41,243 bases of DNA from Candidatus Cloacimonadota bacterium. Its GTDB lineage: Bacteria; Cloacimonadota; Cloacimonadia; Cloacimonadales; Cloacimonadaceae. The stretch's first letter is position 1. Every line of letters begins with the position of its first letter. The DNA lies in the NCBI GenBank assembly GCA_023421135.1, contig JAEZUG010000092.1, forward strand, positions 1 to 41,243. Direction: 5' to 3'. The notes under the pieces are model-generated. The model saw nothing but the letters and a program-made list of their open reading frames with translations. It was not told the origin of the DNA and ran no database searches. This document shows positions 27,378 through 35,496 of this stretch, piece after piece. The position numbers and the translations under genes were made by a program.

Positions 27378-28535
27378 ATGGCAAATAAACGAGACTACTA
27401 CGAAGTATTGGGAGTTGAGAAAAGCTCCGATGAAGCTACCATAAAGAAGGCCTACCGCAAGCTGGCAATGCAGTTCCATCCGGATAAGAATCCGGATAAC
27501 AAGGAAGCAGAAGAAAAGTTTAAAGAAGCCTCAGAAGCTTATGAGATTCTCTCTGATCCGGATAAGCGCCAGCGTTATGACCAATATGGTCACGCCGGTG
27601 TGGAAGGTCAGTTCGGTGGGGGAGGCTTCAATTGGGATAACTTCAGCCATTTTGAAGATATCAGCGATCTATTTGGTGGAGGTGGTTTCAGCAGCATCTT
27701 TGACACCATCTTTGGTGGTGGCTTTGGTGGTGGAGGACGCGGACGCTCCTCGAACCGGGGCGAAGACCTGCAGATTGAGCTTTCTCTCTCTCTCAAGGAG
27801 ATTGCCGGAGGAGCAGAGAAGAAGATCAAGATCGGAGTGAAAACTCCCTGTGAAAGCTGTAATGGAACAGGCTCTGCCGATGGCAATACTGAGACTTGTA
27901 CCCAGTGTCACGGAACGGGGCAGGTGAGGAGAGTGGTTCAGTCCCTTTTTGGTCAGATGCAGACGGCCTCAGAGTGTCCCTCCTGCCGGGGTGAAGGCAA
28001 GATTGTAAAAAACAAGTGCACCAAGTGTTATGGAGAAGGCAGAATTGGCAAGGTGCAAGAACTCAACGTGAAGATACCTGCTGGTGTGGAAGAAGGTCAG
28101 TATATCAGGCTTCGTGGCCAGGGCAACGTGGGAGCCAGAGGTGGAGCCAGAGGTGATATCCTGGTGATGATCCATGAGAAGCAGGACGACGTCTTTGAAC
28201 GCAGTGGCAACGATATAGTGCTGGAGCTTCCCATCTCTGTATCTCAGGCGGTGTTGGGGGACGAAGTCATTGTGCCCACTATAAGCGGTTCTGCCAAGAT
28301 GAAGATACCAGCCGGCTCTCAGAGCGGTAGAATCTTCCGTCTCAAGGGTCAAGGTATCCAAGGCCTGAACAGCTATTCCAAAGGTGATCAACTAGTTAAG
28401 CTCATGGTCGTGATCCCTAATAAGCTCAGTAAAGAAGAAACAGAACTCTATACCCAGCTCAAGGCTTTTGACCACAAGAGAGAGCTGAAGCCTAGTAAAA
28501 GCTTCATTCACAAAATGAAAGAATTCTTCTCCTGA
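27378..28535 (+). CDS. dnaJ: Chaperone DnaJ (Hsp40)
   Basis: Delivers substrates to DnaK and stimulates its ATPase. The J domain has HPD at residues 34-36. A Gly/Phe-rich region (GGGGFNWDNF ... FGGGFGGGGRGR) follows. The zinc domain has four repeats CESCNGTG, CTQCHGTG, CPSCRGEG and CTKCYGEG. Then the C-terminal substrate domains include GDLLV-like GDILVMIHEKQDDVFERSGNDI-type sequence. Length is 385, type I. AGGA lies about ten bases before the ATG. The stop overlaps rsmE by one base (TGATG). Confidence 0.97.
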   Translation: MANKRDYYEVLGVEKSSDEATIKKAYRKLAMQFHPDKNPDNKEAEEKFKEASEAYEILSDPDKRQRYDQYGHAGVEGQFGGGGFNWDNFSHFEDISDLFGGGGFSSIFDTIFGGGFGGGGRGRSSNRGEDLQIELSLSLKEIAGGAEKKIKIGVKTPCESCNGTGSADGNTETCTQCHGTGQVRRVVQSLFGQMQTASECPSCRGEGKIVKNKCTKCYGEGRIGKVQELNVKIPAGVEEGQYIRLRGQGNVGARGGARGDILVMIHEKQDDVFERSGNDIVLELPISVSQAVLGDEVIVPTISGSAKMKIPAGSQSGRIFRLKGQGIQGLNSYSKGDQLVKLMVVIPNKLSKEETELYTQLKAFDHKRELKPSKSFIHKMKEFFS

Positions 28536-29248
28536 TGCCCTCCTATATTTTTGACACACCCAATCCCAAAGCGGGAGACCAGATAAGCCTGACGGGTGCC
28601 GAGCACCATCATCTTGCTCTGGTTACCCGGCATAAGGTGGGGGATAGTGTGAGGCTAAACAACGGCAAAGGATGGCTAGGTGTGGGCAGCCTTATTCAGA
28701 TCACTAAAACTGAGAGCATTGTAAGAATTACGGAAGCTCTGCCCGTGCCTGGAGTACCCCGGTATGCTCTGGCTTTCAGCCTTCTGAAGTCTCAGAATGA
28801 TGAGCTTGTGATTGAGAAAGGCACGGAACTGGGCGTTAGAGATTTCTTCCCGTTTATCAGCCGATACACGGTGAGAAAGGCAGGGGATTCTGCTTTGGCA
28901 AGATTCAACAAGCTGGCTCTGGCTTCCATTAAGCAGTGTGATAACCCCATCTTACCGCATATTCACCGGATACAGGATCTGGCTCAGAGTCTTGATACAA
29001 TACGCTCAGAGGGTTATCTTCCAGTGATTTGCAGTGAAAGCAGGCCTGACTTCTGGTTGAACGACTTGGTATTGAATGGAGATAAACCTTGCTTTATGGT
29101 TGGTCCGGAAGGGGGCTGGAGTCCGGATGAGCTGGAGCTTTTTAAGACCCAAAAACTAGCTCAGATAAGCCTTGGGAACCTGGTAACCAGAGCAGAGACA
29201 GCTTCCATCGCTATAGCAGCTCAGCATCTGCTGATCGCGAAAACATAG
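28535..29248 (+). CDS. rsmE: 16S rRNA (uracil-1498-N3)-methyltransferase RsmE
   Basis: Methylates U1498 of 16S rRNA, SPOUT fold. The N-terminal PUA-like part carries LTGAEHHHLALVTRHKVGD. The trefoil-knot half shows KSQNDELVIEKGTELGV, the SAM loop MVGPEGGWSPDELELF, and the final knot ISLGNLVTRAETASIAIAAQ. Length is 237, normal. It is translationally coupled to dnaJ by a one-base overlap, a common neighbour in hrcA-dnaJ operons. Confidence 0.94.
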   Translation: MPSYIFDTPNPKAGDQISLTGAEHHHLALVTRHKVGDSVRLNNGKGWLGVGSLIQITKTESIVRITEALPVPGVPRYALAFSLLKSQNDELVIEKGTELGVRDFFPFISRYTVRKAGDSALARFNKLALASIKQCDNPILPHIHRIQDLAQSLDTIRSEGYLPVICSESRPDFWLNDLVLNGDKPCFMVGPEGGWSPDELELFKTQKLAQISLGNLVTRAETASIAIAAQHLLIAKT

Positions 29249-29309
29249 TTCGTAGAATATCAACTTAAAAGAACCAATAGCTTTCTCCCTGCTCCCTGGC
29301 TGGATTCTG

Positions 29310-29384
29310 TAGCGATCCCTTAGCAATCCTTTAGCGATTCATTAGCGGCAGCTAAGGGAAAGCTTATTCTATAGTAAGTAATGG
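29310..29384 (+). repeat. 11-bp-unit repeat element, copy A
   Basis: Consecutive 11-mers TAGCGATCCCT, TAGCAATCCTT, TAGCGATTCAT and TAGCGGCAGCT are followed by AAGGGAAAGCT and the tail TATTCTATAGTAAGTAATGG. The second copy, in the same phase, is at 40618-40691. CCCTTAGC (29317-29324) and GCTAAGGG (29351-29358) form a perfect inverted repeat inside the element. It lies between convergent rsmE and lpxK. Confidence 0.85.
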
Positions 29385-29386
29385 CT

Positions 29387-29407
29387 TAGCCCTTGAATAA
29401 GGGAGCT
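29387..29407. other. Imperfect hairpin between convergent genes
   Basis: TAGCCCTT and AAGGGAGCTA can pair with one bulge around GAAT. There is no T-run, so a terminator role is uncertain. Confidence 0.3.
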
Positions 29408-29487
29408 ATCTGTATGTCTGGAAGAAGATTACGCACCATCGCTATGATCTTTCGACCGTAAGGGGCTTTATCAACAGCCTGTGCAAT

Positions 29488-30519
29488 TCAAAGCGCTCGC
29501 AGTACATCTCTCTTAAAGCTATCATCTTGCCACTGAAGCGCTAGCTCAATATACCTGAGTTTATGCCTTAGGGACTGGTGCCGTCCCAGTTTCAATATAT
29601 CCTTCTGAGTGCAGAGGATGTAGTCGCAGGCTTCGGCCAGGATATCTGCTACATCATCAAAACTGAAGTGATCCGGATAGCGAAGATGTTTTCTCCAAGA
29701 AAGCCCCACACTGCGGACTGTATCCTCAAAAGAAGCTGGATTGCCAATTCCGGACACTAAGATCAGATGCTTCTCTCTCAGTTTACCAGGATCGACAGAA
29801 TCTCCTGCGTAGTTCTTGATATCGCCTGGAACCAAGTTTGCAAAGTAGAGATTGGAGGTGCGAGCCCGGATCTGAGCGGTCAATTTGTGATCGGGGAGGC
29901 TTCCGTTTTTGGATAGCAGCACAACAAAGTGGTTTTTATGAAGGTTTGATAGTGGTTCTCTTAAGTACCCTGCAGGTAAGCAGAAGCCATTTCCCAAGCC
30001 CATTTCTGCGCTGATAACCACAATATCTATATCGTGGAAGAGCTTCATGTTTTGGAAGGAATCGTCCAGGATCAAGATCTGAGTGCCGGGTGTCTGTTCT
30101 TGCAAGATCCGGGCAACCTGAACCCGGTCTCTGCCAATCAGCAGAGGGATATCCTTGAGAGTAGTAGCATAGAGGCAGGCTTCGTCTCCCAGCGTTTTGG
30201 GAGATATAATAGTGTTGCCCGTTACCAGCAGTGGTTGCTTCTCGTGTTTACCCTTGTATCCCCGGTGGGATACCGCAATATCAAAGCCATTGTCCCTCAA
30301 CCATACTGCCAGCTCCATACCCAAGGGAGTCTTACCGCTCCCTCCGGCAGTGAGATTGCCGATACTAATCACTTTCAAAGGGGCTTTGTATTGGTTTCTT
30401 CTGTCCTTAGCTTGCTTGATTCTATGCCCAGCCAAGTATAAAAGAGAAAGGGGATAGAGCAAATAGCTGATCCCCGTTCTCTTGAGTAAATGCTTTTCTA
30501 TGAAGCTGTGTAGTCTCAC
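29488..30519 (-). CDS. lpxK: Tetraacyldisaccharide 4'-kinase LpxK
   Basis: Phosphorylates the lipid A precursor at the inner membrane, sixth step of the Raetz pathway, so the organism makes lipid A. A hydrophobic N-terminal segment (SYLLYPLSLLYLA, about residues 18-30) anchors it. The Walker A loop is SIGNLTAGGSGKTPL with Lys63. Further family motifs: SHRGYKGK, LGDEACLYA, GRDRV, LILDDSFQNMKL, and LPAGYLREPLSNL. Its 343 residues are typical. The start overlaps the response-regulator stop by ATGA; it is the last gene of the minus-strand operon. Confidence 0.95.
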   Translation of the reverse strand: MRLHSFIEKHLLKRTGISYLLYPLSLLYLAGHRIKQAKDRRNQYKAPLKVISIGNLTAGGSGKTPLGMELAVWLRDNGFDIAVSHRGYKGKHEKQPLLVTGNTIISPKTLGDEACLYATTLKDIPLLIGRDRVQVARILQEQTPGTQILILDDSFQNMKLFHDIDIVVISAEMGLGNGFCLPAGYLREPLSNLHKNHFVVLLSKNGSLPDHKLTAQIRARTSNLYFANLVPGDIKNYAGDSVDPGKLREKHLILVSGIGNPASFEDTVRSVGLSWRKHLRYPDHFSFDDVADILAEACDYILCTQKDILKLGRHQSLRHKLRYIELALQWQDDSFKRDVLRAL

Positions 30520-30899
30520 ATTTCCTTGTCTGGAAGCCTGGTCTCGATGATGTCAACCAGCTTCTGGGTGTCAAAGGGCTTGTAGAGGATATCTTTCAAT
30601 CCTTCCACTTTGGATCTCACCAAGACGTGATTGGGGTCGTATCCAAAGCCGGTCATCATGATCACAGGAAGGTCTTCCTTGTAATCCTTTACTCTCCAAA
30701 AGAGCTCATATCCATCCATATCCGGCATGGCAATATCGGTCACCAGGGCGTCAATCTGGCCCATGAGGATCAGCTTTAGAGCTTCTAATCCGGAGTTGAA
30801 ACCGTGTATCTCCCAATCTGGACGGAGGTGCTTTATCTCATATCTGAGGTTGCTAACGAGTTCTTCTTCATCGTCAACAATGCATATGTGTTTTACCAT
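30516..30899 (-). CDS. Stand-alone response-regulator receiver domain (CheY-like)
   Basis: A single-domain phospho-acceptor with no output domain. The acidic pair is Asp9-Asp10, the phosphorylation site Asp55 in LVTDIAMPDMDG, the switch Thr83 in MMTGFG, and the conserved Lys107 in LYKPFD. Length is 127. No histidine kinase is nearby. It overlaps purC by seven bases upstream and lpxK by four downstream, an odd placement between a purine and a lipid A gene. Its partner and output cannot be told from this window. Confidence 0.93.
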   Translation of the reverse strand: MVKHICIVDDEEELVSNLRYEIKHLRPDWEIHGFNSGLEALKLILMGQIDALVTDIAMPDMDGYELFWRVKDYKEDLPVIMMTGFGYDPNHVLVRSKVEGLKDILYKPFDTQKLVDIIETRLPDKEM

Positions 30900-31783
30900 T
30901 TGTATTCTGTGTCCTTGGTTATCACTTGATATATATGGATATATTTCTCTCTGGTCTTTTGGACTACATCTTCCGGAAGCTCCGGAACGGGTGGCTGCTT
31001 GGCCCAGTTGATGCTTTCCAGATAGTCCCTGAGATACTGTTTGTCAAAACTGAGCGGGGTCTTGCCAATCTCGTAGGAAGAAGCAGCCCAGAAACGGGAA
31101 GAATCGGGCGTGAGAACTTCATCAATCAGCAAGACTTGCCCGCCGATTGTGCCAAATTCCAGCTTGGTATCGGCCAGGATAATCCCCTCATCCCAGAGTC
31201 TGTCATGAGCGTAGTTAAAGATATCCAGAGAATAGTCTTTGATCTTCTCTGCAAGGCTTTGATCCATTCTTTGGAGCATTTCTCTGTAGCTTATGTTCTC
31301 ATCGTGTCCGCTTTCTGCTTTGGTGCTGGGGGTGAAGAGAGGATTGGCAAAGCGTTGGCTTTCCTGCATGCTGTCGGGAAGAAGCATTCCGCCGATCGTA
31401 TTGGTGCGTTTATACTCGCTCCAGGCACTTCCGGTGATGTAACCTCTCACGATGCATTCGAAGGGGATAACTCTGGTTTTCTTTACCAGCATAAACCTTT
31501 CAGCAAGATACTCGTGATAGGGTGTGAAATCGGATGGAAGATCTTCTACCTTGTCACTGATCAGGTGGTTGGGAACCATGTCTTGAGTGGCTCGGAAGAA
31601 GAAGGTCGGTATTTTGGTGAGAATTTTACCTTTATCGGGGATTGGAGTAGGGAAGACGAAGTCAAAGGCAGAGATACGGTCGCTGGTTACGATCATGAGC
31701 TTGTCTCCCAGATCATAGATATCTCGCACTTTGCCCTGCCAGCTTCTCTGTACAATGGCAAGTGAACTGAGTTCTTTAAACAT
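30893..31783 (-). CDS. purC: Phosphoribosylaminoimidazole-succinocarboxamide synthase (SAICAR synthetase)
   Basis: Joins aspartate to CAIR in purine synthesis. Motifs: GKVRDIYDLGDKLMIVTSDRISAFD at the N-terminus (seen in pieces; ATP site), PFECIVRGYITGSAWSEY in the middle, and LADTKLEFG and LIDEVLTPDSSRFW toward the C-terminus. Length is 296, the longer PurC class. GAGGA stands eight bases before the ATG. It lies 46 bases downstream of the UvrC-like gene and overlaps the response-regulator gene. Confidence 0.96.
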   Translation of the reverse strand: MFKELSSLAIVQRSWQGKVRDIYDLGDKLMIVTSDRISAFDFVFPTPIPDKGKILTKIPTFFFRATQDMVPNHLISDKVEDLPSDFTPYHEYLAERFMLVKKTRVIPFECIVRGYITGSAWSEYKRTNTIGGMLLPDSMQESQRFANPLFTPSTKAESGHDENISYREMLQRMDQSLAEKIKDYSLDIFNYAHDRLWDEGIILADTKLEFGTIGGQVLLIDEVLTPDSSRFWAASSYEIGKTPLSFDKQYLRDYLESINWAKQPPVPELPEDVVQKTREKYIHIYQVITKDTEYKW

Positions 31784-31829
31784 TGTTATATCCTCGTTGT
31801 ATTCTTAATAAAATATGTGGTAGCGGACT

Positions 31830-32783
31830 TCATTTCTGCTTGAGATTGATGTAGTCGTAGAGGATCTTGGCTTCATCGACTACAGATTTGTCCAGAGCCA
31901 GAATCTCATTTGCACGGTACTCCAGCTTGAGAGTGGGAAATTCCAGCCACTTCTCGCCATCAAAGCCTCTGGCTAATTGTCCACCTCGGATCTCCACTCT
32001 GCCATCGTTATAGTGCAGATGTTTGGCAGAGACCAGAAACCTGAGCCAGTTCTGATACCTTTGGTGAAGACTAATTTGCTCGCTGAAGAGCTCGGCTTTC
32101 TCAAATTCCAGCTCGTCGAAATACTTGTCGTACTCGCTTTCCAGCAGTTTGATCACGGCGTCGCCAGGAACCATGTAACTTTCAAAGAGCAGGCTCTCCA
32201 GCTTCTTCAAAGTGTCCTTTCTCTTTAGCTCTTCACTCGGGTTCAGGGCCAGGCACCACCCTTTACAGGTGTGCTGTTCAAACTTCTCACAGGGGTAAGA
32301 ACCTGTCTCGCAATATGGGAGCTTCAGGATGCGTGAGATGCTGTCAACATACTCTGCCAAAAGGAACCGATCGCGAAAGGGACCCAGATAGTTCCAGTCT
32401 TCCAGAGTATAGTCCTGGCTGGAAATGAAGGGATAGCTCCAAGCATTGAGTGCCAGATAGGCATAGTCTTTTTGAGAAAACAGACGCTGTTGCTGCTGAG
32501 GCATTAGCTCCAGACAGTCTCTTTTATACGCCAGTAAGGCAGCAATGGAATCTTCCGTGGGGGAGATTACTATTGAATCTGTCTGAATCACAAGCTCATG
32601 ATAGCTGCCCTCAGAATCTATCTGATCCTTCAGCAAAACTACCTTCCTGCGTAGGTTTGGGCAAAGCAAGAGGTAGAGACACGAGCCTGCCTGATAAAAC
32701 GCAATAGTGCCCCATGAGCTGGGGAGCTCTTTCATCTGATTATCAGTGATATTCCTTAAAATCATCTCTTCCATGGGGGTCAT
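31830..32783 (-). CDS. UvrC-like protein with degenerate GIY-YIG domain and UVR motif; no RNase H half
   Basis: Relates to the N-terminal half of excinuclease subunit UvrC, but probably not an active nuclease. By eye, residues 20-125 align with the UvrC GIY-YIG domain (LP..G; LYLLLCPNLRRKV; SYPFI), yet the catalytic positions have changed: YIG/YVG reads YLL, the following Lys is Leu, the Arg of NRV is Lys, and the metal-binding Glu of LLLEANLIK is Ala. YLGPFRD matches the FGPYPN segment. Cys158, 165, 173 and 177 keep the UvrC four-cysteine spacing, which binds an iron-sulfur cluster in E. coli UvrC. DELEFEKAELFSEQI is a UVR motif. The 317 residues stop before the RNase H nuclease. The start among ATGs at 32783, 32774 and 32765 is uncertain. 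Confidence 0.7.
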   Translation of the reverse strand: MTPMEEMILRNITDNQMKELPSSWGTIAFYQAGSCLYLLLCPNLRRKVVLLKDQIDSEGSYHELVIQTDSIVISPTEDSIAALLAYKRDCLELMPQQQQRLFSQKDYAYLALNAWSYPFISSQDYTLEDWNYLGPFRDRFLLAEYVDSISRILKLPYCETGSYPCEKFEQHTCKGWCLALNPSEELKRKDTLKKLESLLFESYMVPGDAVIKLLESEYDKYFDELEFEKAELFSEQISLHQRYQNWLRFLVSAKHLHYNDGRVEIRGGQLARGFDGEKWLEFPTLKLEYRANEILALDKSVVDEAKILYDYINLKQK

Positions 32784-32997
32784 CGTTTTTATCTCAAGTC
32801 TTTATGTCAATTCAAAAAAGGAACGATCGCGTACCACCAGTGAATCAAACGTTCTTCATTTCACTTAAGTCTCACTGATCATAGTAAGATGCAAGCAATC
32901 CTCTGAACTAAAGGAATAATAATCCAGTTTGGGGTTGACGAAAAAGCTGAGGATTTCAAAGTTGCAGAAAATAACAAAATGAATACTGGAGGTTCTC

Positions 32998-34194
32998 ATG
33001 AGAAAAGTGGTTGTCGTTGCTGCAAAGCGCACAGCTATAGGAACTTTTGGTGGCGTTTTCAAAGACGTCTCTGCCGTTGATTTGGGCGTGACCGTCGTAA
33101 AAGCCATCCTTTCTGAAACAGGGCTTGATCCCAAGCATCTGGATGAACTGATCATAGGTAACGTTTGTGGAGCCGGATATGGTCAAAACATTGCCAGGCA
33201 AGTAGCTATTGGCGCAGGTGTGCCCCAGCACATCCCCTCCTTCACGGTTAACAAGGTTTGTGGATCCGGCATGAAGGCAGTGAGTCTGGCTACTCTCATG
33301 ATAGGCAGTGGAGAAGCTGATATCATCATCGCAGGTGGTACAGAGAATATGAGCCAGATTCCCTATGCTCTGATGAACGCTCGTTGGGGTGCCAGAATGG
33401 GCAACAAGGATATGGTTGACCTGATGGTTCATGATGGCCTTACAGATATCTTTAACAACTATCATATGGGCATTACAGCCGAGAATCTGGCAGAGAAGTT
33501 TGGCATTTCCAGAGAAGAGCAAGATCAGTTCTCTGCTATGTCACAAAACCGGACAGAAGCGGCGCAGAATTCCGGTGCTTTCACAGATGAGATCGTTCCG
33601 GTTATCATCCCTCAAAGAAAGGGTGATCCTATCGTAATAAACAAGGACGAAATGCCCAGAGCCGGAGTTACTGCGGAAAGCCTTGGTAAGCTTAGACCAG
33701 CCTTCAAGAGTGATGGCACGGTTACGGCTGCCAATGCCAGCGGGATCAATGATGGTGCGGCAATGCTGCTTCTGATGAGTGAAGATAAAGCCAAAGAGCT
33801 TGGTCTTGATATCCTTGCCACTTTCACCGATACAGCTTCAGCAGGTGTGGATCCTTCCATAATGGGTTATGGTCCTGTCCCTGCTATTAAGAAAGTTCTG
33901 GAGAAATCCGGAGTAAAGCTGGGTGAAATCGAACTTGCCGAACTCAATGAAGCTTTTGCCTCCCAGTCCTTGGCGGTTCTAAAGGGTTTGGAGCAGGAAG
34001 GAGTTGGCAAGCTGGATCCTGCAATAGTTAACGTTAATGGTGGTGCTATTGCGCTGGGACATCCCATCGGTTGCAGCGGATCGAGAATCATTGTGACATT
34101 GCTTCATGAAATGAAACGTCGTAATGTAAACAAAGGCCTTGCTTCACTCTGCATAGGTGGTGGCATGGGTATAGCCACAATCTGGACAAGGTAG
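32998..34194 (+). CDS. Acetyl-CoA C-acetyltransferase (thiolase)
   Basis: Interconverts acetoacetyl-CoA plus CoA and two acetyl-CoA. The nucleophile is Cys88 in NKVCGSGMKA, the second-site His355 is in LGHPIGCSGSR, and the acid/base Cys385 is in SLCIGGGMG. NEAFASQ is also present. Its 398 residues are typical of short-chain biosynthetic or degradative thiolases. GGAGG precedes the ATG by six bases. It is the first gene of a pair with the aminotransferase, eight bases apart, which suggests degradation of acetoacetyl-CoA formed by that enzyme. A TTGACG at 32935 could be its -35 box, but the -10 is poor. Confidence 0.92.
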   Translation: MRKVVVVAAKRTAIGTFGGVFKDVSAVDLGVTVVKAILSETGLDPKHLDELIIGNVCGAGYGQNIARQVAIGAGVPQHIPSFTVNKVCGSGMKAVSLATLMIGSGEADIIIAGGTENMSQIPYALMNARWGARMGNKDMVDLMVHDGLTDIFNNYHMGITAENLAEKFGISREEQDQFSAMSQNRTEAAQNSGAFTDEIVPVIIPQRKGDPIVINKDEMPRAGVTAESLGKLRPAFKSDGTVTAANASGINDGAAMLLLMSEDKAKELGLDILATFTDTASAGVDPSIMGYGPVPAIKKVLEKSGVKLGEIELAELNEAFASQSLAVLKGLEQEGVGKLDPAIVNVNGGAIALGHPIGCSGSRIIVTLLHEMKRRNVNKGLASLCIGGGMGIATIWTR

Positions 34195-34202
34195 GAGGAA
34201 TA

Positions 34203-35447
34203 GTGACAGATAAATTGAACTTATCCAAAAGCATGGCTCTCTTCGAAGAAGCCAAACGCTTGGCTCCCGGTGGAGTTGCCGGCATTCGCCGTCCATACAA
34301 CTTCGTTCCTGGCGAGTATCCCATCTTCTTTGATAACGGCAAAGGTGGCAGGATTACAGACGTTGATGGCAACGAGTATATAGATTACCTCTGCGCTTAT
34401 GGTCCCATCATTCTGGGTTATCGTGAAGATGAAGTGGACGATGCTGTGATAGCTCAGATCAAAAACAAAGGCTTTTGCTTCTCGCTTACTCAGGAGATTC
34501 AAAACAAGCTGATCCAAAAGCTGACTGAATGTATTCCCTGCTGCGAGATGGCTGCTATAGTCAAGACGGGTTCTGATGCCACCACAATTGGTATCAGAGT
34601 AGCCAGAGCTTACACTGGGAAAACCAAGATAGCCCGCTGTGGTTATCATGGCTGGCATGATTGGTGTGTCGAAGTTAAAGGCGGCATTCCCTCCAAGCTC
34701 TATGAAGACATCCTGGAGTTTCATTACAACGATCTGGATGAACTGGAGTCTATCCTCAAAGCCAATGCCAGTGATATGGCTGGCATCATAGTCACACCTG
34801 TCGGACACCCTCTTGCTGCAGATGTTCAGATGCCCAAACCCGGCTATCTGGAAGGAGTGCGTAAGCTGGCAGATCAATATGGTTGTGTCTTGATATTCGA
34901 TGAGATTCGCTCTGGATTCCGTTGCTCGATCGGTGGAGCTCAAAAGCACTTTGGTGTCACCCCGGATCTCACCACAGTGGGAAAAGCCATGGCCAATGGA
35001 TATCCCATTGCAGCACTCGTTGGTAAACGGGAAATGATGAAAATGATGGAAGACAAGGTCTTTCTTTCCTCAACCTTCTTCCCCAATTCGGATTCTCAGA
35101 TTGCTGCTCTCAAGACCATTGAGATTCTGGAGCGAGACAAGGCTCTGGAAGATATCTCAACCAAAGGATATTGGTTTGCCGAGCGTGTGGAAAAGGTGAT
35201 TGCAGATTCTGGGATAAACGCTGCGTTCAGTGGATCTCCCTGGATGCCCTTCGTTACTTTCCCCAAAGATGAGACCGGCTTATACAAGAAACTCCGGGCG
35301 GAGTTCTATACTCAGTTGATCCGCAGAGGAGTCTTCCTGCAGCCCTACCATCACGGTTACATTTGTTACAGACACAGTTATGAGGATCTGCAGTACACTG
35401 TGGATTCGATTAAAGACGCTTTGGCTGAGCTAAAGCCACTCTGCTAA
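34203..35447 (+). CDS. kat: Class-III aminotransferase, probable 3-aminobutyryl-CoA aminotransferase (Kat-like)
   Basis: A PLP enzyme of the glutamate-1-semialdehyde aminomutase-like group. Visible: FVPGEYPIFFDNGKGGRITDVDGNEYID in pieces, KTGSDATTIGIRVARAYTG, GYHGWHDW, Asp233 in IFDEIRSGFR, and the Schiff-base Lys261 in TTVGKAMANGYPI. Length is 414. It starts at GTG, after GGAGG overlapping the thiolase stop. The thiolase partner argues against heme synthesis and for the Cloacimonas Kat reaction: (S)-3-aminobutyryl-CoA plus 2-oxoglutarate giving acetoacetyl-CoA and glutamate, in lysine fermentation. That assignment rests on context and general likeness, so other beta-amino acyl substrates or a HemL-type role remain possible. 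Confidence 0.65.
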   Translation: MTDKLNLSKSMALFEEAKRLAPGGVAGIRRPYNFVPGEYPIFFDNGKGGRITDVDGNEYIDYLCAYGPIILGYREDEVDDAVIAQIKNKGFCFSLTQEIQNKLIQKLTECIPCCEMAAIVKTGSDATTIGIRVARAYTGKTKIARCGYHGWHDWCVEVKGGIPSKLYEDILEFHYNDLDELESILKANASDMAGIIVTPVGHPLAADVQMPKPGYLEGVRKLADQYGCVLIFDEIRSGFRCSIGGAQKHFGVTPDLTTVGKAMANGYPIAALVGKREMMKMMEDKVFLSSTFFPNSDSQIAALKTIEILERDKALEDISTKGYWFAERVEKVIADSGINAAFSGSPWMPFVTFPKDETGLYKKLRAEFYTQLIRRGVFLQPYHHGYICYRHSYEDLQYTVDSIKDALAELKPLC

Positions 35448-35455
35448 ACACCTAT

Positions 35456-35482
35456 GGCGGGACAGTCGTCCCGCCTTTTTTT
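35456..35482 (+). terminator. Intrinsic terminator after the thiolase-aminotransferase pair
   Basis: Perfect eight-pair stem GGCGGGAC/GTCCCGCC, loop AGTC, then seven T residues, nine bases after the aminotransferase stop. It separates the pair from pyrG. Confidence 0.95.
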
Positions 35483-35496
35483 ATGGAGAACTAAAG

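Noticed and set aside
29310..29384. CRISPR array
   Set aside because: The 11-bp units are contiguous, with no spacers, and no cas genes are present.
30926..31765. Plus-strand open frame across purC
   Set aside because: Mirror of a confident purC; the translated sequence shows no family signal.
31830..32783. Frameshifted or truncated uvrC pseudogene
   Set aside because: The frame is intact, the UVR and cysteine motifs are preserved, and the next gene begins 46 bases on with no trace of an RNase H half.
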